DNA of 64,000 nucleotides from Desulfomicrobium baculatum DSM 4028 (GTDB lineage Bacteria > Desulfobacterota > Desulfovibrionia > Desulfovibrionales > Desulfomicrobiaceae): the NCBI RefSeq assembly GCF_000023225.1, contig NC_013173.1:3660501-3724500 (forward strand), written 5' to 3'. A model generated the notes under the pieces. It did not search any database. It was given only the letters and a program-made list of their open reading frames with translations, and was not told where the DNA came from. This document shows positions 18,826-26,940 of the stretch, piece by piece (positions within the stretch are counted from its first letter, which is position 1; the number at the start of each line of letters is the position of its first letter). Position numbers and translations under genes: made by a program.

Positions 18826-20790
18826 ATGGAAATCAAGAAAAAAATCGAAATTCTCGCTCCGGCCGGTGACATAGACAGCTTTTTGGCCGCCATCGCCGCC
18901 GGAGCCGACGCCATCTACTGCGGCCTCAAAAATTTTTCCGCGCGCATGGAGGCGGAGAATTTTTCCCTGACCGAGCTCGCGGCCCTGACCGAGCTGGCTC
19001 ATGCCAAGGGCATTCGCGTGCATGTGGCCATGAATAATCTGCTTAAAACTCCGGAACTGGATCAGGCCGGGCGCCTCATCCATCGGCTGCAGACGCAGGT
19101 CGGGCCGGACGCGCTCATTGTGCAGGATCTGGGCCTGCCCGTCCTGGCCAGGCAGGCCGGGTTCACGGGCGAGCTGCATCTCTCCACCCTGGCCAACGGC
19201 GGCACCATTGCCGGACTGCCGCAGATTCTGGCCTTGGGCGTGGATCGTCTGGTGTTGCCCCGGGAGCTGTCCATCGACGAGATCAAAGCCGTCGCCAGCC
19301 GCTGTCCGGAGGGCCTTGGGCTGGAAGTGTTCGTGCATGGCGCGCTCTGCTACGCGGTCTCCGGCCGGTGCTACTGGTCGAGCTATCTGGGGGGCAAAAG
19401 CGGTCTGCGCGGCCGTTGCGTGCAGCCTTGCCGGCGTCAGTACCAGCAGAAGAGCCAGAAGACGTCGTTCTTTTCCTGCGACGATCTGTCCCTGGACGTG
19501 TTGGTGCGTCCTTTGAGCGGCGTGGACAAGGTAGATTCCTGGAAGATCGAGGGGCGCAAAAAAGGGCCGCATTACGTCTACTATACGGTCACGGCCTATC
19601 GCATGCTGCGTGACGCGGGCGATGATCCGGCCCAGCGCAAGGCGGCTCTGGGGCTTTTGGACATGGCGCTGGGGCGGCCGTCCTCGCACTACAATTTTCT
19701 TGGGCACCGGCCCAGCAATCCCATCGCCGACCGGGAACAGACCGCCTCGGGGCACATGGTCGGCAAGGTCCAGGGCGGGTTCAAGGCCGCCTATGTTTCC
19801 CCGCGCGAACCGCTCAAAAGCGGAGACCTGCTGCGCGTCGGCTACGAGGATCAGGCCGGGCATCAGACCGTGAAAATCCGGCGCGACATCCCCAAGGGCG
19901 GGCGCCTGGAGCTGGCCAAAGGTCAGGGGCGTCCCGCACCCCAGGGCGCCCCGGTGTTTCTGGTGGACCGGCGGGAGCGGGAGCTGCAGGCCTTGATCGC
20001 GGACCTGAAAAAGGATCTGTCTTTCGACCGGCCGACCAAGGAGTCCACCTTTACCCCGACCCTGCCGCGAACCGTGCGGCGCAAGGGCAAGCCGCGCGAG
20101 ATGGACGTCTGGCGCAGCCTGCCGGCCAGACTTGGCAATCAGAGCGAGCAGGCAGTGTGGCTGACGCCGGGCGTGGAGCGGAACATTTCGCGCAATATTT
20201 TCGGGCGTATCTGGTGGTGGTTGCCGCCCGTGATCTGGCCGGCCGAAGAAAAAGCCTGGACCGAGTGCCTGGAGAACATGACCCGCCTCGGTGCCAGGCA
20301 GTTCGTGCTGAACGCGCCCTGGCAGGCAGGTCTCTTTGCCAAGCCCGAACGCCAGACCTTCTGGGCCGGGCCCATGTGCAACACGGCCAACCCCCTGGCT
20401 CTGGCCGAACTTTTCCGAATGGGCTTTGCCGGGGCCTTTGTCAGTCCGGAACTAGACCGCCAGGGTTTTCTGGAATTGCCCGCCCTTTCGCCGCTGCCGC
20501 TGGGCATTCTGGTCAAGGGCATACATCCCCTGTGCGTCTCGCGCATCCTTTCGGACAACCTGCGCGAGCGCGAGCCCTTCCAGAGTCCCAAGGGCGAGCA
20601 GTTTTGGTCAAGAACCTACGGCGGTCTGGTGTGGACTTTCCCCAACTGGGAAATCGACCTGAGCGAGAAATGGACGGAACTGGAAAAGGCCGGATACGCC
20701 CTCCTGGCGCGTCTGCATGAACCCGTGCCTGACAAGGTGTCCATCAAGGAGCGCCAGGGGCTCTGGAACTGGGACCTGAAGATGCTGTAA
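18826..20790 (+). CDS. Peptidase U32-family protein (RlhA-like)
   Basis: 654 residues, like E. coli RlhA/YdcP (about 650) rather than the shorter U32 proteins. The N-terminal barrel shows ILAPAGDIDSFLAAIAAGADAIYCGL. The hallmark block EVFVHGALCYAVSGRCYWSSYLGGKSGLRGRCVQPCRRQY has Cys at 175, 182, 198 and 202. Members once called collagenases are now known to include RNA hydroxylation enzymes (RlhA on 23S rRNA C2501, TrhP on tRNA U34). An RNA-modifying role is thus more likely than proteolysis, but which RNA is open. The C-terminal third is divergent. The gene is monocistronic. Confidence 0.85.
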   Translation: MEIKKKIEILAPAGDIDSFLAAIAAGADAIYCGLKNFSARMEAENFSLTELAALTELAHAKGIRVHVAMNNLLKTPELDQAGRLIHRLQTQVGPDALIVQDLGLPVLARQAGFTGELHLSTLANGGTIAGLPQILALGVDRLVLPRELSIDEIKAVASRCPEGLGLEVFVHGALCYAVSGRCYWSSYLGGKSGLRGRCVQPCRRQYQQKSQKTSFFSCDDLSLDVLVRPLSGVDKVDSWKIEGRKKGPHYVYYTVTAYRMLRDAGDDPAQRKAALGLLDMALGRPSSHYNFLGHRPSNPIADREQTASGHMVGKVQGGFKAAYVSPREPLKSGDLLRVGYEDQAGHQTVKIRRDIPKGGRLELAKGQGRPAPQGAPVFLVDRRERELQALIADLKKDLSFDRPTKESTFTPTLPRTVRRKGKPREMDVWRSLPARLGNQSEQAVWLTPGVERNISRNIFGRIWWWLPPVIWPAEEKAWTECLENMTRLGARQFVLNAPWQAGLFAKPERQTFWAGPMCNTANPLALAELFRMGFAGAFVSPELDRQGFLELPALSPLPLGILVKGIHPLCVSRILSDNLREREPFQSPKGEQFWSRTYGGLVWTFPNWEIDLSEKWTELEKAGYALLARLHEPVPDKVSIKERQGLWNWDLKML

Positions 20791-20802
20791 CCCGGTCGCC
20801 TG

Positions 20803-20890
20803 CCGGGCACCAAGAAATGCCCGGTCATTCCCGCGCACAGGTGCTCGGCATGGGTCGTTGTATGTCATTCCCGCGAAGGCGGGAATCCAT
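20803..20890. repeat. REP-like intergenic palindromes
   Basis: Two hairpins: ccgggca/tgcccgg (20803-20824) and attcccgc/gcgggaat with a 4-base loop (20867-20886). The second is set in the word gtcattcccgcgaaggcggg, which is typical of dispersed bacterial intergenic repeats; a partial copy of it begins near 20824. Confidence 0.6.
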
Positions 20891-21036
20891 CTTGTACATA
20901 TATTTATACGTACAAAATCTCGAATCGAAGATTTGTGATTATCGTTCGCACGTTTTTTCATGCTTAAATAAATCAATATTGAATCTTTTAGTGGACTTGT
21001 GCACTGATCCTCCGAAATTCATATGGAGGTTTAGTG

Positions 21037-21342
21037 ATGAAAAGATTGCTTCAGGTGATGCTTTGCGTGCTTCTTTTTGGCCTGTTTGCTTCCGCTCCCG
21101 CCGTTGCGCAGGATCTGATCAACATCAACACCGCGACGGCCCAGGAGTTGACGGATCTGCCCGGGATCGGGCCGGTTACTGCCGCCAAGATCGTCGAATA
21201 CCGTGAGGCCAAGCCTTTCGACACGGTCGAGGAGGTTCTTGAAGTCAAGGGCATCGGTCCGGCCAAGTTCGAGGCCATCAAGGATCGCATCACCGTGGGC
21301 GCGGCAGCCCCGGCGGCTCCCGCGGCTCCCGCGAAAGAATAG
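21037..21342 (+). CDS. ComEA-like secreted helix-hairpin-helix protein
   Basis: 101 residues. A signal peptide (cleavage after AVA, about residue 24) is followed by two helix-hairpin-helix motifs, LPGIGPVTAAKIVEYR at 41-56 and VKGIGPAKFEAIKDRI at 70-85, and an Ala/Pro tail. This is the ComEA DNA-binding domain without a membrane anchor, as in many Gram-negative periplasmic ComEA proteins that bind incoming DNA. No other competence gene is adjacent. GGAGG lies 7 bases before this ATG; a GTG one codon earlier is too close to it. A terminator follows. Confidence 0.9.
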   Translation: MKRLLQVMLCVLLFGLFASAPAVAQDLININTATAQELTDLPGIGPVTAAKIVEYREAKPFDTVEEVLEVKGIGPAKFEAIKDRITVGAAAPAAPAAPAKE

Positions 21343-21366
21343 ATCCGGCCAGTTTGCATCCTCTTG

Positions 21367-21405
21367 AAAAGCGGTTCCCGCCCTTTGGGTTGGAGCCGCT
21401 TTTTT
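21367..21405 (+). terminator. Intrinsic terminator after the ComEA-like gene
   Basis: A 12-bp stem (aaaagcggttcc with ggagccgctttt, one G-T pair) followed by TT continuing the T-run. It separates the ComEA-like gene from the glycan locus. Confidence 0.8.
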
Positions 21406-21454
21406 GCAGCCCGTTCTCTTGCATATCGTTCAAAATAGCTGTACGAAAAACACC

Positions 21455-21979
21455 ATGCTTTCGGAACTCTTCTCCTCCAAGACGCGCATTCAATTGCTGC
21501 TCAAACTTTTTCTCAACCCCGACGTGTCCTGCTATCTCAGGGAGTTGGCGACGGAGTTCGCCGTCTCGCCCAATGCCGTGAAGGAAGAGCTGGATAACCT
21601 GACCGAAGCCGGGTATCTTGAAAAGAAAAAACAGGGCCGCTCCCTTTTCTTTCGCGCCAACACCAACCACCCGATTTTTCCCGAGCTGCACTCCATCGTC
21701 AAAAAGAGTCTCGGCATCGACCGGGTGGTCGAAGACGTCCGCCGCGACCTGGGCGATGTGCACGCGGTCTACATCCTGGACGACTACGCCCTGGGCAAGG
21801 ATTCCGGGCTCATCGACCTGCTGATCGTCGGCGAGGTCAAGTCGGACAGGCTGCGGGAATACGTGCGCCTCACCGAAGAGAAAATCCGGCGCAAGCTGCG
21901 GGTCATGGTGATCGGGGTGGAGGAGTTCGAGGCTTCGAAACAGACTTTTTTGCAGCGGCCGCATTGGAAGGTGGTGTAG
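21455..21979 (+). CDS. Winged-helix regulator, first gene of the glycan locus
   Basis: 174 residues. Residues 1-70 form an ArsR/MarR-like winged helix ([55 protein letters not shown]). The C-terminal half ([25 protein letters not shown]) looks like a degenerate nucleotidyltransferase-type fold. Proteins of this layout often sit at the head of polysaccharide clusters in deltaproteobacteria, so control of the locus is likely (inference). There is no strong Shine-Dalgarno; an in-frame extension upstream would pass through the terminator and is rejected. The gmd gene follows after 44 bases. Confidence 0.75.
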   Translation: MLSELFSSKTRIQLLLKLFLNPDVSCYLRELATEFAVSPNAVKEELDNLTEAGYLEKKKQGRSLFFRANTNHPIFPELHSIVKKSLGIDRVVEDVRRDLGDVHAVYILDDYALGKDSGLIDLLIVGEVKSDRLREYVRLTEEKIRRKLRVMVIGVEEFEASKQTFLQRPHWKVV

Positions 21980-22023
21980 GCCTCTGTGGGGTTAATGCTG
22001 ATAACGTAACACGGGAAGGATGC

Positions 22024-23142
22024 ATGCAGAATTATGACAGGGCGCGACCGGGCGCACCCAAGAAAGCCCTCATAACCGGCATCACGGGTCAGGATGGGGC
22101 CTATCTGGCCGAGTTTCTGCTGGCCAAGGGGTATGAGGTGCATGGCATCAAGCGCCGGGCCTCGCTCTTCAACACGGACCGCGTGGATCATCTTTACCAG
22201 GATCCGCACGAGCAGGGCCGCAGGTTTTTCCTGCACTACGGCGACCTGACCGACGCCTCCAACCTGATCCGCATCATCCAGCAGGTCCGCCCCGACGAGG
22301 TTTACAACCTTGCCGCGCAGTCCCATGTGCAGGTTTCCTTTGAAACGCCGGAATATACGGCCAACGTGGACGGGCTGGGCACGCTGCGCATGCTGGAGGC
22401 CATCCGCATCCTGGGGCTGGAGAAGACGACACGCTTTTATCAGGCTTCGACATCCGAATTGTACGGCCTGGTGCAGGAAGTTCCCCAAACGGAGAAGACG
22501 CCCTTCTACCCCCGCTCGCCCTACGCCTGCGCCAAGCTCTACGCCTACTGGATCACGGTCAACTACCGCGAAGCGTACGGCATGTACGCCTGTAACGGCA
22601 TCCTCTTCAACCACGAGTCGCCCCTGCGCGGCGAGACCTTCGTCACCCGCAAGATCACACGCGCCATGGCCCGGATTTACCTCGGGCTGCAGGACTGCAT
22701 GTTCCTGGGCAACCTGAACGCCCTGCGCGACTGGGGCCATGCCAAGGACTACGTGGAGATGCAGTGGCTCATGCTGCAACAGGACGCTCCGGACGATTAC
22801 GTCATCGCCACGGGCGAGCAGCACTCCGTGCGCGACTTCGTGCAGGCCGCGGCCAGGGAACTGGGCATGACCATCGAATTTTCCGGCGAAGGCATCGAAG
22901 AAAAGGGCGTCAATCCCGCCAACGGCAAGACCGTGGTGGCCGTGGATCCGCGCTACTTCCGCCCCACCGAGGTGGAGACCCTGCTTGGCGACCCATCCAA
23001 GGGGAAAGAGAAACTCGGCTGGAAGCCAAGGATCACCTTCCGGGAACTGGTCGCCGAAATGGTCCGGGCGGATCTGGAAGAGGCCAAGAAGGAAGAGCTG
23101 TGCGTGCGTGCGGGGTTTTGTGTGAATACGCCGCAGGAGTGA
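22024..23142 (+). CDS. gmd: GDP-mannose 4,6-dehydratase, copy 1
   Basis: 372 residues, extended SDR family. It converts GDP-mannose to GDP-4-keto-6-deoxymannose with NADP. Visible are [13 protein letters not shown] (Gly-rich loop), [15 protein letters not shown] (NADP phosphate grip), the STSELYG segment and [10 protein letters not shown] (Tyr and Lys of the catalytic set), and [16 protein letters not shown] near the end. The ATG chosen follows GGAAGG. The gene is followed after 7 bases by fcl, so GDP-L-fucose synthesis is complete. A second copy with clear similarity lies near 42.6 kb. Confidence 0.96.
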   Translation: MQNYDRARPGAPKKALITGITGQDGAYLAEFLLAKGYEVHGIKRRASLFNTDRVDHLYQDPHEQGRRFFLHYGDLTDASNLIRIIQQVRPDEVYNLAAQSHVQVSFETPEYTANVDGLGTLRMLEAIRILGLEKTTRFYQASTSELYGLVQEVPQTEKTPFYPRSPYACAKLYAYWITVNYREAYGMYACNGILFNHESPLRGETFVTRKITRAMARIYLGLQDCMFLGNLNALRDWGHAKDYVEMQWLMLQQDAPDDYVIATGEQHSVRDFVQAAARELGMTIEFSGEGIEEKGVNPANGKTVVAVDPRYFRPTEVETLLGDPSKGKEKLGWKPRITFRELVAEMVRADLEEAKKEELCVRAGFCVNTPQE

Positions 23143-23149
23143 CGGTGGC

Positions 23150-24148
23150 ATGAACAAGACAGACAAAATCCTCGTAGCCGGAGCGGCCGGCATGGTCGGC
23201 AGCGCCCTGGTGCGCGCTCTTCTGGCCCATGGCTTCGAGAATATTCTCGGCACCATCCACCGCAAGGCACCTGATTTCGGTCCCGAGGCCGCAGGCCGCG
23301 TGCGTTTGGAACCCCTGGACCTCATGGATCAGGCGTCAGTGCATGCTTTTTTCGAGCGCGAGCGGCCAGATCACGTCTTTCTGGCCGCGGCAAGGGTAGG
23401 CGGCATTCACGCCAACAGCACCTACCCGGCGGATTTCATCCACGCCAATCTGGCCATCCAGACGGGCGCCATCCACAGCGCGTACCAGGCAGGCGCGCAA
23501 CGCCTCCTTTTTCTGGGCTCAAGCTGCATCTACCCCCGGGATTGTCCGCAGCCCATCCGCGAATCCTACCTGCTGACCGGCCCCCTGGAAGCCACGAACC
23601 GCCCCTACGCCGTGGCCAAGATCGCGGGCATCGAGATGTGCTGGGCCTACAACCGCCAATACGGCACGCGTTACGTTGCGGTCATGCCGACCAACCTCTA
23701 CGGCCCAGGCGACAACTACGATCTGCAAACCAGCCACGTCCTGCCCGCCCTGATCCGCAAGGCCCACGAAGCCAAGACGCGGGGCGACAGGAGTTTCACA
23801 GTCTGGGGAACAGGCACCCCGCGCCGCGAATTCCTCTACAGCGACGATCTGGCCAACGCCTGCGTGTATCTGATGAGCGAGGCTGGGAAGACCGAATCTT
23901 TGTTTAACGACCAGGAACCGCCTTTGGTTAATATCGGCTGCGGTGAGGATGTGACCATTGCCGAACTGGCCGGGATGGTGGCGGAGGCTGTGGGTTTTGA
24001 GGGCGAGATCGTGTTTGACGCGGGCAAGCCGGATGGAACGCCGCAGAAGCTTCTTGATGTATCGAGGCTGAACGGCATGGGGTGGCGGCAAGGTGTTGCG
24101 TTGCCGGAGGGAATTGGTTTGACGTACGGGGATTTTTTAAGGGATTGA
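23150..24148 (+). CDS. fcl: GDP-L-fucose synthase, copy 1
   Basis: 332 residues. It carries out the 3,5-epimerisation and 4-reduction of GDP-4-keto-6-deoxymannose. Key features are GAAGMVGSAL (NADP binding), the AAARVGGIHAN motif, FLGSSCIYP with the catalytic Ser and Cys, and the [11 protein letters not shown] Tyr-Lys pair. It pairs with the preceding gmd. At 24.1 kb the following MNT gene starts within a few bases, and its coding sequence is therefore co-transcribed. Confidence 0.96.
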   Translation: MNKTDKILVAGAAGMVGSALVRALLAHGFENILGTIHRKAPDFGPEAAGRVRLEPLDLMDQASVHAFFERERPDHVFLAAARVGGIHANSTYPADFIHANLAIQTGAIHSAYQAGAQRLLFLGSSCIYPRDCPQPIRESYLLTGPLEATNRPYAVAKIAGIEMCWAYNRQYGTRYVAVMPTNLYGPGDNYDLQTSHVLPALIRKAHEAKTRGDRSFTVWGTGTPRREFLYSDDLANACVYLMSEAGKTESLFNDQEPPLVNIGCGEDVTIAELAGMVAEAVGFEGEIVFDAGKPDGTPQKLLDVSRLNGMGWRQGVALPEGIGLTYGDFLRD

Positions 24149-24171
24149 GCATGGCTGCGGGAGTATTCCCA

Positions 24172-24570
24172 ATGAAAACAGAGAACATGGTGCAAACAAT
24201 CAGGCAAATCCTGACCGACCCGGATATTCGGTTGGCCATTTTGTTCGGTTCCCAGGCATCCGGGAAAACCCATGCCGGTTCGGATGCCGACGTGGCCGTA
24301 GCCCTGGACGGCGAGATGTCACCAGTTCGCCGTGGAGAACTGAGCGCTAGGTTGTCTGAGGCGTTGGGGTGCGAGGTCGATGTCGCCGATATGCGCAAGG
24401 CACAGGGCGAGTTTTTGGCGCAGATCGTCCTGGGCGGGGAGGTAGCGGTTAAGCGTGACACGTCTCTTCTGGCAGAACTGGCTATTCGTGCGCTGGGGTA
24501 CAGGGAAGACATGCGGCCGCTGGTGCTGCGGGCGCTCAAGGACAAGGTGAGGAGAAGTTTGAATGGATGA
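24172..24570 (+). CDS. mntA: MntA-like nucleotidyltransferase antitoxin, pair 1
   Basis: 132 residues, a minimal nucleotidyltransferase. The active-site signature GSx10DxD is intact (GSQASGKTHAGSDADVAV), followed by the third acidic residue in CEVDVAD. In MntA-HepT systems this enzyme adds AMP to a Tyr of HepT and neutralises it (family knowledge). Two starts are possible: the ATG chosen has GGGAG 8 bases upstream; an ATG 7 codons earlier also has a fair Shine-Dalgarno. Its stop overlaps the hepT start (ATGGATGA), the usual coupled layout. The hepT partner carries an early stop. Confidence 0.85.
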   Translation: MKTENMVQTIRQILTDPDIRLAILFGSQASGKTHAGSDADVAVALDGEMSPVRRGELSARLSEALGCEVDVADMRKAQGEFLAQIVLGGEVAVKRDTSLLAELAIRALGYREDMRPLVLRALKDKVRRSLNG

Positions 24571-25033
24571 AATGCTCATTTTTCGGAAAATGTAATTCCT
24601 TAGCAGATGCGTGGACAGAATCCGTTCCAAGCGCGGATTCACGCATGAAGAACTGCTTTGCAATTATGACTTGCAGGATATCTTGAGCGTGAATCTTCAA
24701 CGCGCGGTGCAACTGAGCGTTGATATCGCCTTGCACATGCTCTCCGATCTCTCCAGAACGCTTCCGGACACGATGGAGGAGGCCTTCATCGCGCTATGCG
24801 AACACGGAGTCATTTCAGAGCCCACGGCCAACGCCCTTCGTAGCAGCGTCGGCCTGCGCAATGTGGCCGTACACGATTATGTCTCCGTGAATTGGCAGAT
24901 TGTTAAGGATGTAGTTGCCGGGCATGTGGAAGTTTTTGTGGATTACATGCGTGAAGTTGAGGGATGGCTTGGCAGGAGTGGTGAGATGGGGAAAAGTTAT
25001 GAAAGCGACACAATTAGCATCGTCCTGATTTGA
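24563..25033 (+). pseudogene. hepT: HepT-like HEPN toxin with premature stop, pair 1
   Basis: The natural start overlaps the antitoxin stop, but codon 11 is TAA (24593-24595): MDEMLIFRKM, stop, FLSRCVDRIRSKRGF. The frame then continues for 140 codons. Family members read roughly RKLxSLxRCxxRI here, so a single substitution of a sense codon explains the stop. The rest is intact, including the HEPN motif RxxxxHxY (RNVAVHDY). A GTG at 24611 lies in the same frame and could allow restart, giving a toxin lacking the first helix start. As written the gene is probably silenced or weakly expressed. A sequencing error is possible. Confidence 0.75.
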
Positions 25034-25044
25034 AAGGTAGAATC

Positions 25045-26097
25045 ATGTTTTCATCAATCAAAGACCGAAAGATAAAAATTGCAATTGTAGGCTGTGGACG
25101 GATCTCCGGCAAGCATTTCGAGGCAATTGCCCGACATGGACAGGATTTGGAATTGGTGGCGGTTTGCGACCGGGATCGCGAAGTGCTGGCCCGGATGATC
25201 AAGGATCACGGAGTCCATGGCTTTGATCGTCTCGATACGTTGCTGGCCCAGTCCGATGCCGATCTTATCTCCATCTGTACCCCAAGTGGGCTGCATCCGT
25301 CCGAGGTCATTCGATGCGCCAAGGCTGGGAAGCATGTGATGACCGAGAAGCCCATGGCCACGCGCTGGGCCGACGGTGTAGCCATGGTCCGCGCTTGCGA
25401 CGAGGCGCGGGTCCGTTTTTTTGTAGTCAAGCAAAATCGCCGAAATACAACTTTGCAGTTAGTCAAGCGAGCCATAGATGAGAAGCGTTTTGGCCGTATC
25501 TACATGGCCCATCTGAACGTGTTCTGGGCTAGGCCACAAGCTTATTACGATCAGGCCAAATGGCGTGGTACCTGGGAATTGGACGGAGGAGCTTTCATGA
25601 ATCAGGCTAGCCATTACGTTGATTTGCTGGAATGGCTCATCGGTCCGATTGCTGACGTTCAGGCTATGACCGGCACTTTGGCGCGTGACATCGAGGTGGA
25701 AGATACCGGGGTCATGAACGTGCGCTGGCGCAACGGAGCCCTCGGGTCCATGGCAGTGACCATGCTGGCTTATCCGAAGAATTATGAAGGATCCCTGACG
25801 ATTTTGGGTGAAAAGGGTACGGTGCGAGTAGGTGGTGTAGCCGTAAATGAAATACTGACCTGGGATTTTGCCAACTCTTGCAACTACGATGATCAGGTTA
25901 GGCAGGCCAGTTATGAGACAACTTCAGTCTATGGGTTCGGCCATCCACTTTACTATAAAAATGTCATCGACACCTTGCGCGGTGTGGCCGAGCCAGAAAC
26001 CGACGGGCGCGAGGGCTTGAAGAGTCTGGAAGTCATCATTGCCGCCTATCTTTCGGCTCGAGATGGGAAGACGGTTTCGCTTCCTCTTGAATATTGA
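25045..26097 (+). CDS. wbpB: WbpB-like UDP-GlcNAcA 3-dehydrogenase (Gfo/Idh/MocA)
   Basis: 350 residues. An N-terminal Rossmann domain with VGCGRISGKH (15-24), the EKP motif at 101-103 and the long alpha/beta C-terminal domain mark the Gfo/Idh/MocA family. The similarity and the context fit WbpB, which oxidises UDP-GlcNAc uronic acid at C3. With the WbpD and WbpE homologues that follow it makes UDP-2,3-diacetamido-2,3-dideoxy-glucuronic acid. ATG preceded by AAAGGT. No wbpA (6-dehydrogenase) is in the window, so it must be supplied elsewhere. Confidence 0.85.
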   Translation: MFSSIKDRKIKIAIVGCGRISGKHFEAIARHGQDLELVAVCDRDREVLARMIKDHGVHGFDRLDTLLAQSDADLISICTPSGLHPSEVIRCAKAGKHVMTEKPMATRWADGVAMVRACDEARVRFFVVKQNRRNTTLQLVKRAIDEKRFGRIYMAHLNVFWARPQAYYDQAKWRGTWELDGGAFMNQASHYVDLLEWLIGPIADVQAMTGTLARDIEVEDTGVMNVRWRNGALGSMAVTMLAYPKNYEGSLTILGEKGTVRVGGVAVNEILTWDFANSCNYDDQVRQASYETTSVYGFGHPLYYKNVIDTLRGVAEPETDGREGLKSLEVIIAAYLSARDGKTVSLPLEY

Positions 26098-26113
26098 TTG
26101 GTTTGTGGATGTT

Positions 26114-26131
26114 AGTTTTTGGTTTTTGTCC
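26114..26131 (-). repeat. Dispersed CCAAAAAC heptamer-type repeat, minus orientation
   Basis: Between the wbpB and wbpD genes the word gtttttggtttttg is the reverse complement of the heptamer array found in wbpE. Further copies lie at 26908-26925 and 28055-28085. Confidence 0.7.
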
Positions 26132-26182
26132 AAAGACAATGGCCAGCGCCCAGACAATCGAACTTAAGATCTAGCATAACAT

Positions 26183-26893
26183 ATGGAACAACAAACAACC
26201 CAAAACTACTTCGCTCACGAGTCCTGCTACGTCGACAATGGGGCACAGATCGGGCAGGGCACCCGTATCTGGCACTTTTCTCACATTATGCCGGACGCGG
26301 TCATCGGTGAGGGCTGCAATCTGGGTCAGAATGTGGTGATCGCCTCCAAGGTGACCATTGGCAACAACGTGAAGATTCAGAACAACGTCTCTGTGTACGG
26401 TGGAACGGTCATTGAGGACGACGTTTTTCTTGGGCCTTCCTGCGTGCTGACCAATGTGACCAATCCCCGCTCGCAGGTGAACAGGCAGGCACTCTACGAA
26501 ACGACGCTGATCCGGCGCGGTGCGACCATCGGGGCCAATGCCACGGTGGTCTGCGGCATCACCATCGGCCGTTACGCCTTTATCGCTGCCGGGAGTGTCA
26601 TTGCCCGCGATGTGCCGGACTACGCTCTAATAATGGGTGTTCCAGGGAAACAGGTCGGGTGGATGAGTCGGCACGGACACAGGTTGGATAATCCCGACAG
26701 CGAAGGGATCATGGTTTGTCCGGAATCCGGGTACCGCTACCAACTTAAATCCGATTTCTCCAGTGAAGATGAAACCGCGAGTGCGGAAACAGGCTCTCGG
26801 AATAAGCTTGTTTGCCTTGATCTCGATGAGGAGTCACCGCTCCCTGCCGATAAGGCGATTGGGTCCAAAACTTACGATGAACTAAAAGCCTAA
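26183..26893 (+). CDS. wbpD: WbpD-like N-acetyltransferase, left-handed beta-helix
   Basis: 236 residues. Hexapeptide repeats run through residues 10-160 (IGQGTRIWHFSHIMP, IGEGCNLGQNVVIASKVTIGNNVKI), with the typical insertion carrying FLGPSCVLTNVTNPRSQ. It matches WbpD/WlbB enzymes, which acetylate the 3-amino group of UDP-GlcNAc(3NH2)A. The C-terminal 60 residues hold VCPESGYRYQL, also seen in family members. It is flanked on both sides by the CCAAAAAC-type repeats and has no obvious Shine-Dalgarno, so translation efficiency is uncertain. Confidence 0.88.
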   Translation: MEQQTTQNYFAHESCYVDNGAQIGQGTRIWHFSHIMPDAVIGEGCNLGQNVVIASKVTIGNNVKIQNNVSVYGGTVIEDDVFLGPSCVLTNVTNPRSQVNRQALYETTLIRRGATIGANATVVCGITIGRYAFIAAGSVIARDVPDYALIMGVPGKQVGWMSRHGHRLDNPDSEGIMVCPESGYRYQLKSDFSSEDETASAETGSRNKLVCLDLDEESPLPADKAIGSKTYDELKA

Positions 26894-26940
26894 GCTTTTA
26901 CTGACTGACCAAAAACCAAAATCCAACAACTCAAAGCCAA

